Part shown: piece by piece, positions 55,823 through 64,000 of the stretch | Layout of the letters: each line of letters opens with the position of its first letter | How positions within the stretch are numbered: position 1 is the first letter of the stretch | Assembly: GCA_933228675.1 (NCBI GenBank) | Contig: OW121741.1 | Location: 23,527,724-23,591,723 of the forward strand | From: Stomorhina lunata | Lineage: Eukaryota > Arthropoda > Insecta > Diptera > Rhiniidae | Direction: 5' to 3' | Length of the DNA stretch: 64,000 bases | Program-made: the position numbers and the translations under genes | Notes under the pieces: generated by a model | What the model was told of the DNA's origin: nothing | Databases searched by the model: none | What the model saw: the letters and a program-made list of their open reading frames with translations, nothing else

Positions 55823-55829
55823 TAGGAGT

Positions 55830-56398
55830 ATCGATAGTTTTATTTTTTCTTTTTAAATCATACAAATATGTTCGGGTAATAAAAGTTAAAAAAAAGACAC
55901 ATTTAGCCGGAGGCTGCGAATAAATATGACCTTAATATAATCGACTTCGTTTTTCGATAATGAAATTACATTTATGTTAGGGTAAAATTTTTCGAAAGAA
56001 AAATACGAATTTTGAACCTCACCAACTCCGATTTTTATGAAATTTTGTATATATGTAAAATTAGCTAATTTTTAGAAATTTTTAGCAAATTTTTCAAAAT
56101 TTGTTTATGAGCCACCTTTTCATAGACCGGGTCACATATTAATCCATATTTAACCTTCGCTGTTATATAAGAATCAATGATGGAAATATATTAATTATAC
56201 AATTTAACAAATACACGTCCGTATGCATAAAGTGGAAACTTTTTACTTTGTTTGATCTTACTAGTGTAGGGTATCATACGGTCGGGATTGGCTTACAATT
56301 CTTATTTATTTTATTTTGCCGGAAATAGCTCATAAGAAGATCCGATAGTATCGATTGCTTTAATCAAATTATCGATTATCGATAGTTTTGCAGTTCTA
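55830..56398. repeat. Dispersed repeat inserted in the copia fragment
   Basis: Lies between the two halves of the copia domain. The direct repeat ATCGATAGTTTT occurs at both ends (about 55831 and 56381) and may be the target-site duplication or part of the element. Inside, TTTTCATAGACCGGGTCACA resembles 23910-23930, and GTAGGGTATCATACGGTCGG resembles the end of family R1. Confidence 0.65.
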
Positions 56399-56401
56399 CC
56401 T

Positions 56402-56545
56402 AGTACCCATTAAGTACTGCCTTGGAGTTGAGTTCAATCAAGACCTAGGAACAGGAACTATACGTTTGCAACAATCAAAATACATTCAGAACCTACTTAA
56501 AAGGTTTGCTATGGCAGATTAAAAACTCCGATGAGCGCCAGTAAA
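56402..56545 (+). pseudogene. Ty1/copia reverse transcriptase fragment, 3' piece
   Basis: Continues the domain: IKYCLGVEFNQDLGTGTIRL and QQSKYIQNLLKRFAMAD, then a stop. In copia-type proteins this LGVEF and QxxYI order follows the EMKDLG motif directly, so the two pieces were once contiguous. Confidence 0.85.
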
Positions 56546-56819
56546 AAAACTTTCAAATTTTCTCAATTACAATTGAAAATGGTGTAGTTATACCAAGTTT
56601 GCTACATTTACAAGGGTATGTTACTATTGTAAATTGCATGAAATAACAAAAATGTATTTTAGATAATTTTTCTAATAATGTTTATTCTTTAACATTTTCT
56701 AGGTGTTAAATAAATAATTGCACCATCAATTTGTTATCAATCTTGAAAACAATTTTTGATTTTTCATCAAAATTTTTTTATAACGTGTTCTTTCTTCTTT
56801 TAAACTTAATTTATATGAT
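56546..56819. other. AT-rich spacer
   Basis: Nothing recognised. Confidence 0.5.
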
Positions 56820-57240
56820 TAAGGTACTCACAAGGTCTTTTATGTAGTCATATTGTCATAAGCTATAATTTTATAATTTAAAAAAGTCGAAAAACTTTTG
56901 AGTAAAGACTTTAGATTTTTTTTTTTTATTTCATTAATTCTGTGGCTTGATGCTAAAAGGGGCAATGTCAATTTTTTGCTTTTAATCATTGCATTAGATT
57001 CCCTTCCCTTTGGCTCTAACAGCTAATCTCTAACTTAACTTAGAACAAATTTATAAGGGTTTTTCTGGGCAGCGTTACTATGACTTTACATGGAAAATAA
57101 AAACTTTAAATTAAATTTTCTCAAAACAATTTTTTTGACATTGGCCCTTTTAGTACCAAGCCACAGAATTAATTTAAAAGCTACAGCTTATGAAAATATG
57201 ACGTTCCCTTGTGATTACCCTAAAATAAGTGTATAGATAT
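56820..57240. repeat. Imperfect inverted repeat (foldback element)
   Basis: AATTCTGTGGCTTGATGCTA (56936-56955) and GGGGCAATGTCAA pair with TTGACATTGGCCC and AGTACCAAGCCACAGAATT (57137-57174). Further out, CATATTGTCATAAGCTATA near 56850 pairs with the block around 57185-57200. Total about 420 bp, non-coding, probably a small foldback transposon downstream of the HDDC2-type gene. Confidence 0.7.
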
Positions 57241-57468
57241 ATAATTTATCTACTACTAACTAGGAGACTTAAAATGATAATAGCTTAAAACAAATATGTA
57301 ACTAGGATCACACTAAAACTTATTATTTTCGAATTCCACTTTTCGCTCTCACTCCCTCTCTCTGGTACAAGCTCGTCTTCAGTTTACTCTAGTGTTTTTC
57401 TCATTTTGTTAAGGTTAATTTTTTTTTAATATTTTCTTTTATTTATAAAAATAAAGGCCTCCATTTTA
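57241..57468 (-). other. 3' flank of the HDDC2-type gene
   Basis: Likely 3' UTR. On the minus strand an AATAAA lies at 57444-57439, about 25 bp after the stop, which is close; further AT-rich sites follow. Confidence 0.4.
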
Positions 57469-57813
57469 TCAACTCGTCTTAGTTGTTTCATTAGTCTTTT
57501 CTAAATCGTCCCCGTTTTTTGAACAATGACCATTTGTGGTTGTTGTTGTGATCTCTTCCATATTGGGTACCTCGATTTTTGGTGGAGGTACAGCGCCCTT
57601 TGCCTTAGCCAATTTATCACGTTGTTCATAGATTTCATTGACTAATTTCTTAACAAAGGGATGGTTGAATTTGCCAGCAGTAGAATCAAAAAATTCCTGA
57701 TGTTTGAGTAGACAATCATCGCGTTTCTCATATTCAAATGCCTGCATAACCATATCCAAACGATCCAAGTCTTTGACAAATTTGGATTCGGCACTTTCGC
57801 CATGCTCGTATTC
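57469..57813 (-). CDS. HDDC2-type 5'-nucleotidase, last exon
   Basis: The minus-strand acceptor TTTTTTAG precedes 57813 and the frame runs to TGA at 57469-57471. It reads EYEHGESAESKFVKDLDRLD, MVMQAFEYEK, then HQEFFDSTAGKFNHPFVKKL, the conserved second half of the HD-domain fold. D in KDLDRLD is the distal metal-binding Asp of the HD superfamily. The last about 45 residues (PPPKIEVPNMEE, a TTTTT run, NETTKTS) are a polar tail, likely lineage-specific. It joins 58170-57877 in phase 0. Confidence 0.92.
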   Translation of the reverse strand, partial: EYEHGESAESKFVKDLDRLDMVMQAFEYEKRDDCLLKHQEFFDSTAGKFNHPFVKKLVNEIYEQRDKLAKAKGAVPPPKIEVPNMEEITTTTTNGHCSKNGDDLEKTNETTKTS

Positions 57814-57876
57814 CTAAAAAGGGGAAAAAAGCAAAATTATATAAAAATTTAGATTTTGTAAATTTTTTGAACCAAC

Positions 57877-58170
57877 CTCAAACAATTCCATCATTCTCTT
57901 GCCTCTGGGCTCTATCAATTTGCATATATCCTCCATGGCCTTAAGCTCCATATGTTTTTTATCCTCTTTGGAAACGCCACAGAAGGGTGTTATATCACCC
58001 ACTAAACTTTCAGCCAAATCGTGAACCAAAGCCAATTCCATGCATCTGATTTGATTGAGACCCTCTGATCCATCCAATAGGAAAGTTAAAATGCTCATGC
58101 GATACATATGACCCGATATGGATTCACAATCATTGACATCGCGCAAAACCCAGCCAGTACGTTTGGTGTG
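57877..58170 (-). CDS. HDDC2-type 5'-deoxynucleotidase (HD domain), internal exon
   Basis: Exactly 98 codons between a CTTTCCAG acceptor and a GTTGGT donor on the minus strand. It starts HTKRTGWVLRDVNDCESISG and holds the metal-binding His in SGHMYRMS and the HD pair in LALVHDLAESLVGD, with the family's PRGKRMMELFE end. HDDC2/YfbR-like proteins dephosphorylate deoxynucleoside 5'-monophosphates in the cytosol with a divalent metal. The first coding exon, expected to supply a short helix ending just before HTKRTG, was not identified up to 64000, so the gene is 5'-incomplete here. ATG-like starts within this exon would lose needed sequence. It converges with the DIP-type gene; no other gene lies between. 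Confidence 0.92.
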
Positions 58171-58547
58171 CTGGAAAGAGATAGAGAGAAAAGAAAGAAA
58201 TTAGTAAAATAATTGAATAAACAAATTATCAGGAATTATGTAAAATTTATCAATCAATTTTAATTGAAAGTTGTCTCATAAATATTCATAGTTCTCTACA
58301 TGAGATTCAAATCATTTTATTGTCTAAATTAGATCAATGTTTACCCCTACCCATCATCTCCCTTTGGAATGTCGAGGACACGGGAACGAACACATTTTGC
58401 GGTTTGAAATTTTATTTAGATTTTTTTTTTTTTTTTAATTTAATTATAACACGTGAAGGCTGGCAATATAGCGTTTATAATTTAATTGTGTGTTTGACAA
58501 ATTATAAAACAATTTTATTATATTTAAATTGTCTCGAGAATTTTTAT
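58171..58547. other. Intron of the HDDC2-type gene (inferred)
   Basis: No coding motif. It holds a T-tract at about 58421-58436. Confidence 0.5.
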
Positions 58548-58972
58548 CTAACTTGACGTCACTGACATAAAAGATATTGCAAATCAAAAGATAAACGACT
58601 AGCAAATATTGCAAATCTAGTAAAATTTTACAATTTACTGTTCCCCAATAGGAAAATGTAACAGATGGGATGAAAGTAGGTGGCCTAATACATAGATGGC
58701 GCTAATTGATTAGCATGCATCACTTTTTCCGTCAGTACTAACCTTCAAAAGACAGAATTTTTATTTTACTTGAAGTCACTGATATAAAAGATATTGCAAA
58801 TTAAAAGATAACCGACTAGAAAATATTGCAAATCTAGTAAAATTTTACAATTTACAAATTCCCAATAGGAAAAAGTAACACATGGAATGAAAGTAGGGGG
58901 CCTTATATATAGATGGCGCTTTTTGATTTGCATGCATCACTTTTTCCGTCAGTACTAACCTTAAAAAGACAG
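58548..58972 (+). repeat. Direct tandem duplication of about 210 bp
   Basis: 58550-58755 and 58769-58972 are diverged direct copies. Shared words are AAAAGATATTGCAAAT, GCAAATCTAGTAAAATTTTA, ATAGATGGCGCT and GCATCACTTTTTCCGTCAGT, in the same order. A short linker separates them. Confidence 0.9.
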
Positions 58973-59791
58973 CCGTCGAAATTTCATGGTATTTTATTCG
59001 TTAGTTTTTTTAGTTTGGGAGATACACGTGAATTTAAAAGAAATATCCCTAATCGTCCAAATCTTTCTTCGCTCTGCTCTTTAAGTAGATTTTTCCGTCT
59101 AGATTTCGATAAAGCTTTTGTTGATCTAAGTACAGTGCACAATTTTGAAGATAAATCGAACTTTTTAGAATACCAAATATTTTAAAGATCTCAAAAGATA
59201 TGTATATTAAAATTTCAAATATTTACCCCCATAATATGACCCTAACCCACGATAACCTTCAATATTTGTTCTTTTATTTCCTTGGAATAAATCCAATAAT
59301 TTTTGGTGAAAAAAAATTCAAAATATCTCTTAATGAATACGTAATTTGTTTAAAAACATATGAATTATATGCATATTTAAGCAAAAAATAATATAAACAA
59401 TAAATTCTTAAAAAAAAAAAGTATTTAAAAATTGAAATTTGTTTGTATTGTACGGTTTTGCATAAAAATGTGTCATAATAACAATAAATTATCACTCACG
59501 TGAGTTTATTTATTTAAACAAAAATTTTTGGCGATTAAATTAAAATTTTTAGCAATTTTGTTAATAATCTCAGACTTTATATGACTTCAAAGTACAAAAG
59601 TTGATTAATAATAAGTAGTGCAATTCAAAGTAGGCTGCAAATGATCTTGCAAAAATTTGCAAGTGCATAATTTTTTATATATAAAGTATAAGAACGAGCC
59701 CCTAAGTGCGAGCATGAAGCCTACTTATGCTATGCACTGGGTTGGAAATATGTTTAAGGGAAGAGGAAAAGAACCTTAAATAATTTCTTAG
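58973..59791. other. AT-rich spacer
   Basis: No gene recognised. Open frames at 58913-59185 and 59200-59391 have no domain. Confidence 0.5.
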
Positions 59792-60064
59792 TCAGTTATA
59801 GAATATCTGGCTTTTTTTAAATAGCATTGTTCTTAACTCGCTTAACGAATAACCAGGAACGCTTACTGCCCCGATGAGCTGCAAGAGTTTTAATTTGACA
59901 CATGTACGCCTTGCCTGTTTGCGTTGCAAATCAGTAACTGAATTTTGGATATTACGCCAATTACTTAAATATTCATTTTGGGATCTGACTGCATGTTTCA
60001 ACGTCTGATTGAACGACATTTTTAACATTTTCATTTCCAGCATAACACATTTTATAAGTGACAC
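59792..60064 (-). pseudogene. LINE linker fragment, minus strand
   Basis: Reads MSFNQTLKHAVRSQNEYLSN and TDLQRKQARRTCVK, a close relative of the plus-strand LINE segment at 19030-19150 (FNQTCKQAVRSQE, TDLQRKQARHM). It covers only the region between endonuclease and reverse transcriptase, so it is a small internal fragment. Confidence 0.85.
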
Positions 60065-60218
60065 GTACTAGTACGCTTTCTGATTGATACTTGAGCGGTG
60101 GTCACGTTGTAAAGGGTTTCTTGGTTTTAAAAGTATAGGACTGTCATCTGACATCTGTCACACTAAGTTGTTAAACTAATTTTTTTCTTTTCAGTTGAAA
60201 GTCTGACATTGACGAAAA

Positions 60219-60550
60219 TGGATCACTTAAGTATTACTCAATGTATAAAAATTATCACAACATACTACAAAAATCGTGATGCTGCAACGGTCACATATCG
60301 TATCGATTTTTTGTCGTTCTCAGAAATGGTCATATGATAACCGACTTTTTTTGCCTCCTATTGAAGAATACGACCTGGGGAATATGTGGTTTCAACATGA
60401 CGGTGGCACATGCCACACAACTCAAGCGAATATGGCTTTATTGCAAGAGACATTTCCTGGATGCGTAATTTCTCGTCATGACGATATCAACTGGCCACCA
60501 AGAACATGCGATTCGACACCATTACACTTTTTTGTGGAAAATAGTGGAAA
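60219..60550 (+). pseudogene. Tc1/mariner transposase with internal deletion, third family
   Basis: The N-terminus from ATG at 60219 reads MDHLSITQCIKIITTYYKN, a DUF4817-type helix-turn-helix start. The sequence then jumps to GHMITDFFLPPIEEYDLGN (in another frame) and WFQHDGGTCHTTQANMALL, with the second catalytic Asp, and RTCDSTPLHFF with the third; 36 residues separate them. The segment with the first catalytic Asp is missing, about 450 bp shorter than the 27.8/46.7 kb families. The end after HFF is unrelated. Terminal inverted repeats were not found. It is a non-autonomous derivative. Confidence 0.85.
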
Positions 60551-60759
60551 ACAGGGTTTTACCCAAGAAAACAGTTTTTTTAATTCTATAATTTGTTATT
60601 TTTTTTACATTTTCTTGAATTTTTGTTTTAAGATGCAGATTTTAAATATGCAAAACAGATTTTTTCCGAAATTGTCAGTTTTTGCAAAAAAATAAAAAAT
60701 AAATGGCGACACTGGCTACAACGGTGGTCGGTAGTCGTGTAGCTGTCTCGACTCTAAAA

Positions 60760-61140
60760 TAATCATTTCCATTTTAATGCGTGTATTCTAAATTTGACAG
60801 GTTGTAGCTCGTGGCCTGCAGTCGTGATTGTGTTTATTGCATAACAGTGAAAGTAAATGCAAAAAAGTAAAAGCAGACAATAATGGACGCTTACGGCATA
60901 TAACCCTGAGGATCACTCTAGATCAAATCTATGGTCCTGTGAACCCTTCCCACAATTCTGTGGAATTCTCTCTTTAATCTAAGATCCGACGATCATGGGT
61001 CTCGATTAAATCGGTCACTAGGTAGATCGGTCATGGAGAGCAAAAGAAAATGCAAAAATTGTCAAATTTAAGGTACACTTATGTTGTAACCCACAAAAAA
61101 TTGCTTTGAGTTATATTACACATGAAATCAATAAAAAAAA
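60760..61140. other. Non-coding interval
   Basis: Nothing recognised. Confidence 0.45.
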
Positions 61141-61880
61141 ACAAGTACGAAAGTGTTAAGTCGGTCAAGACCGACCATACGATACCCTTCACCATTAAGG
61201 TCAAAGGTGTTCATTTTTCTGTATAGAGACAAATATTTGCTAAATTTTTGCCATCATACAAACATTTTCTCAAAACTTATATATTTAAGCTTTTTCCGTC
61301 ATTTAGTCTTATATGAGTGATTGGCGAATTTATATGAGAAATTTGGCGAATTTATTACAGTTGTTACAAAAATTATTATCTTCAGATTTACGAGCGTTTT
61401 TTGTCTCATTTAGTGAGTTTTGGACAGAAGAGTTTGTATGGGAGCTATGGTCAAATGTGGACCAAAATTTTGTACAGTGATTTAAGTTTACATAAGCAGT
61501 AGTTGTTTTAAATTTCACGAAAAAATATTGATATTTGTGACGAAAATATCAATTCCCGGAAGTGGTACCTATGGGAGGTACCATAAATAATGGACCGAAT
61601 TTGACGAATTTCAATAGCCATGGTCCCACTATCAAAAAATTATCAAATTATCTTTAGAATTGCCTGTACTGTACTTTGATTACATCGCTTACATGGGGGT
61701 CCAGCCAGCCAGCCGTCCCTCCAGCCATATGGACGGACTGACATCGCTAAATCGACTCAGAAAGTGATTTTAAGCCTATTGGTATACTAAAAGATGGATT
61801 TAAGACAAATATTTATATGCGTTACATACATCAGCACAAACTTATAATACCCTTTCCACCTATGGTGGTGAAGGGTATAA
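61141..61880 (+). repeat. Interspersed repeat family R1, nearly full-length copy
   Basis: Starts ACAAGTACGAAAGTG and ends GGTGGTGAAGGGTAT, collinear with 16147-16935. It includes the GGAAGTGGTACCTATGGGAG block and a GGGGTCCAGCCAGCCAGCC tract. Internal deletions near 61320-61380 shorten it. Confidence 0.87.
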
Positions 61881-62849
61881 AAACATGAAATAAAAATATT
61901 AATTTTTGTGCAAAATGTACTACCAATGCTTAATGTTGCTTATAAGCAACACCTCATAACAGTAAAACCAAAAGTGTTAGAGATCTAAAATTAATATAAG
62001 TTCATATTTACAATAATCTAATATAATTTAAATATTTTTAGCCACGTTCACTTTAATGATGACATGAAAGGGTAAATAATAAGTTACCCAAAAATTGCAC
62101 GTGCCCACCCCCCGTTTTATTATGTTCCATAAAATGTAATGTCATGCTGAATAACAAAAAATAATATCAGTCATTAAAATCAATTGGATTCTGATATAGT
62201 TTTTGCGATTAGGTTGTCACTGTTAGACATGCAACAAATTGAATTTTGAAATTTAATAATAAAATTATAAAATTACAAACAGAACAAAAAAAAATCGTAT
62301 TCCTTTTTAAGCCAATTCAAACTAAAAATTTTAATGAGTAAATATTGCAAATCTTGCAAAAATACTACAGTTTGCAAGACCAGCCAAAACAAAAAAGTTT
62401 TTTGTAATGTAAATAATATTTCAAACCCCATTTGTAAAACTGTAACCGCACGAAATTTGATATCCCACAAAATTGTTGTCGTAATTAACAGCAGACAGTG
62501 AAATACGTCAAAAAATCAGATAACAAAATGCCACAAGTTTCAATCGTGTTGACAAAATACTGTACAGTTCAGAACAATTTAATCCAAATAAAATAACATT
62601 ATTATAGCAAACTTTTGTTATTATTAAACAGTTGAAATTTATGTAAATAAAATTAGTCAATTGAAATTAGGCATGAGGGAAAAAACGAATGATTTCTGAC
62701 AAACTATTGATTGAATGATTAGTGAGCGTTGGGTTCACCTAAAATAAATTTCCATATTTATTTTAGAATGGTGTAGAATTTTGCTTCCGCCGTTTTGCAA
62801 TAGATGGCTGCAGTGGTAAGTAGAAGTCGAAATAAGTAAATCGTAGATG
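61881..62849. other. AT-rich spacer
   Basis: No supported gene. I looked here, unsuccessfully, for the missing 5' exon of the HDDC2-type gene. Confidence 0.45.
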
Positions 62850-63113
62850 TCATACCATTAGCTTAGCTATTTGTAAACATAGCGCCACTGAAATATTAGT
62901 CGATTTGTATCTGCAACTACAACAGCAAGTACTAGATTCATGAAATTTTGTTGATGTTTTCTTTAGTCTAGTACTAACTGTCGTAGTCGTTTCTTCGGCA
63001 ATCGTAATAAGGCTGAAAGATATTTTCGTTACGAGTGAAATTCTCGCCATTTGCAGGAGGTTTTTATTTTCTACTTTTATACTCGTATGAAGAAATCTGC
63101 GGCTGAGGCTCAT
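62850..63113 (-). CDS. Hypothetical 87-residue open frame
   Basis: ATG at 63113 on the minus strand to TGA at 62850-62852. The first residues MSLSRRFLHTSIKV look like a mitochondrial presequence, and the middle is Thr/Ser-rich with TTTT and CCCSC runs. I recognise no family. It lies in one of the less AT-rich parts of the right end. Could equally be chance. Confidence 0.15.
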   Translation of the reverse strand: MSLSRRFLHTSIKVENKNLLQMARISLVTKISFSLITIAEETTTTVSTRLKKTSTKFHESSTCCCSCRYKSTNISVALCLQIAKLMV

Positions 63114-63355
63114 TGCCGAGTGTAGTTTGATCGAAGACCGTTTTTGAAGATGCGGAATTTGAGGAATTACTATAACAAGATTCATGTCAAACGCAACATA
63201 AAGAGTGTTCTAAAAAAAATATGCATTTACTATTTTAGACAAAATTTATCCATAGTGCAAGAAATAATTTATTTTTTGATCAAGTTAGTTTCTATAGATA
63301 TGTCAGATACTATTATTTTAGAAATTATTAATTTTCAATAGTTATTTCAATCAAA

Positions 63356-64000
63356 ATGGACTGCGAAAAAAAAGTTCGTGAAAATATAATTAAAACTTTT
63401 CAAAAAAATCCGTCATGGACTTTTAAAAAAATAGCTTAAAATTTGAAAGTTGACCCTCGAACGGTTTCTAATGCTATCAGACGGTATAAGGAAAACCTGA
63501 GCATTGAAAGAAAACCTGAATCAGGGAGGAAAAAAGGTCCTACAGATATTGGTAAGACAAAAGAAGTCGAGCGACTCTTTCGAAGAGCGCCTAACACTTC
63601 TTTAAGAAAAGCAGCTCGTACGGTGAAATGTTCTACGAATTTTGCACATAGAGTCAAAGCTTATGCTGAACTGAAGACATACAAAGTCCAAAAGGTTCCA
63701 GATCGCAATGCTATAAAGAACTTAGAAGCAAAAAAACGAGCGAAAAAATTGAAGTCTGATTTTATAAAAAAATACACCTGTTGTGTGATGGATGATGAAA
63801 CATACGTACTGGCATACTTTTCTCAACTTCCTGGTCAAGATTTTTATGTTGCTGATAAACGGGGCAATGTTCGGCAAGAGTTTCGCACAAAAAAACAAAA
63901 AAAATTCCCTAAGAAGTTTCTCGTGTGGCAAGCTATTTGCAGTTGTGGCAAAAGAAGTAAAGTATTTGTGGCATCTGGCACAATAAACACAGAAATTTAT
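63356..64000 (+). pseudogene. Tc1-like transposase, N-terminal 215 codons, one stop codon, runs off the window
   Basis: ATG at 63356 starts MDCEKKVRENIIKTFQKNPS, then a TAA at 63437-63439 (codon 28). The same frame then continues without interruption to 64000. It encodes a bipartite DNA-binding region (LKVDPRTVSNAIRRYKE and NTSLRKAARTVKCS), a basic GRKKG linker and the start of the catalytic domain, CCVMDDETYVLAYFSQLPGQ, containing the first catalytic Asp, then KKFLVWQAICSCGKRSK. This is a different Tc1/mariner lineage from the other elements in the window. The stop is one base from Lys AAA or Gln CAA. Remaining catalytic residues lie beyond the window. Confidence 0.9.

Noticed and set aside
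58913..59185. 90-residue open frame after the 58.5-kb duplication
   Set aside because: Begins in the duplicated non-coding unit and has no domain or conserved motif.
62768..62816. Possible 49-bp exon between a TTTTAG acceptor and a GTAAGT donor on the plus strand
   Set aside because: Open in one frame but too short, with no partner exons or recognisable product.

Overview
The window looks like nuclear DNA of a higher fly (Diptera, Brachycera; probably a calyptrate such as a blowfly, by inference). It is very AT-rich, has spliced genes with GT/AG introns, an arthropod Inr+DPE promoter, Tc1/mariner and LINE remains, and an insect neuronal immunoglobulin gene. No bacterial, viral or CRISPR features were seen.

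Only two conventional host genes are supported. (1) A plus-strand DIP-type (Dpr-interacting protein) three-Ig cell-surface gene, reconstructed in six exons from 35104 to 52733. A signal-peptide exon at 35104-35182 is separated from the rest by a 13.4 kb intron, and all splice phases agree (1140 nt including stop). (2) The 3' two coding exons of an HDDC2-type HD-domain 5'-nucleotidase on the minus strand (58170-57469); its first exon(s) were not found. The two genes converge.

Layout: 1-15 kb is almost all satellite: two 31-bp families, a perfect 11-bp array, and a 29-bp family arranged as a giant inverted repeat and then again in alternating orientation. 15-24 kb holds interspersed non-coding repeats, a LINE endonuclease fragment and a decayed mariner. 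25.0-26.8 kb is another 29-bp array with an internally palindromic unit. 27.8-32.2 kb has a Tc1/mariner copy and LINE debris. 33-37 kb carries a dispersed tandem family around the DIP first exon. 37-48 kb is DIP intron 1, filled with LINE fragments, an 11/12-bp satellite, and nested Tc1/mariner insertions. 48.5-52.7 kb holds DIP exons 2-6, with 2.8 kb of the same 11-bp satellite, in opposite orientation, filling intron 4. 54-57 kb has a foldback element, a LINE and a split copia fragment. 58-64 kb has a local duplication, more transposon fragments and, at the right edge, a Tc1-like transposase broken by a single stop codon. Satellite arrays make up roughly a quarter of the window.

The most interesting architecture is that two complementary satellite arrays (40.4-42.3 kb and 49.7-52.5 kb) sit in introns 1 and 4 of one gene and bracket exactly the three exons that encode all three Ig domains. 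The nascent transcript could fold into a long double-stranded stem. The bracketed exons total 876 nt, are in frame with themselves if back-spliced, and can be skipped in frame.
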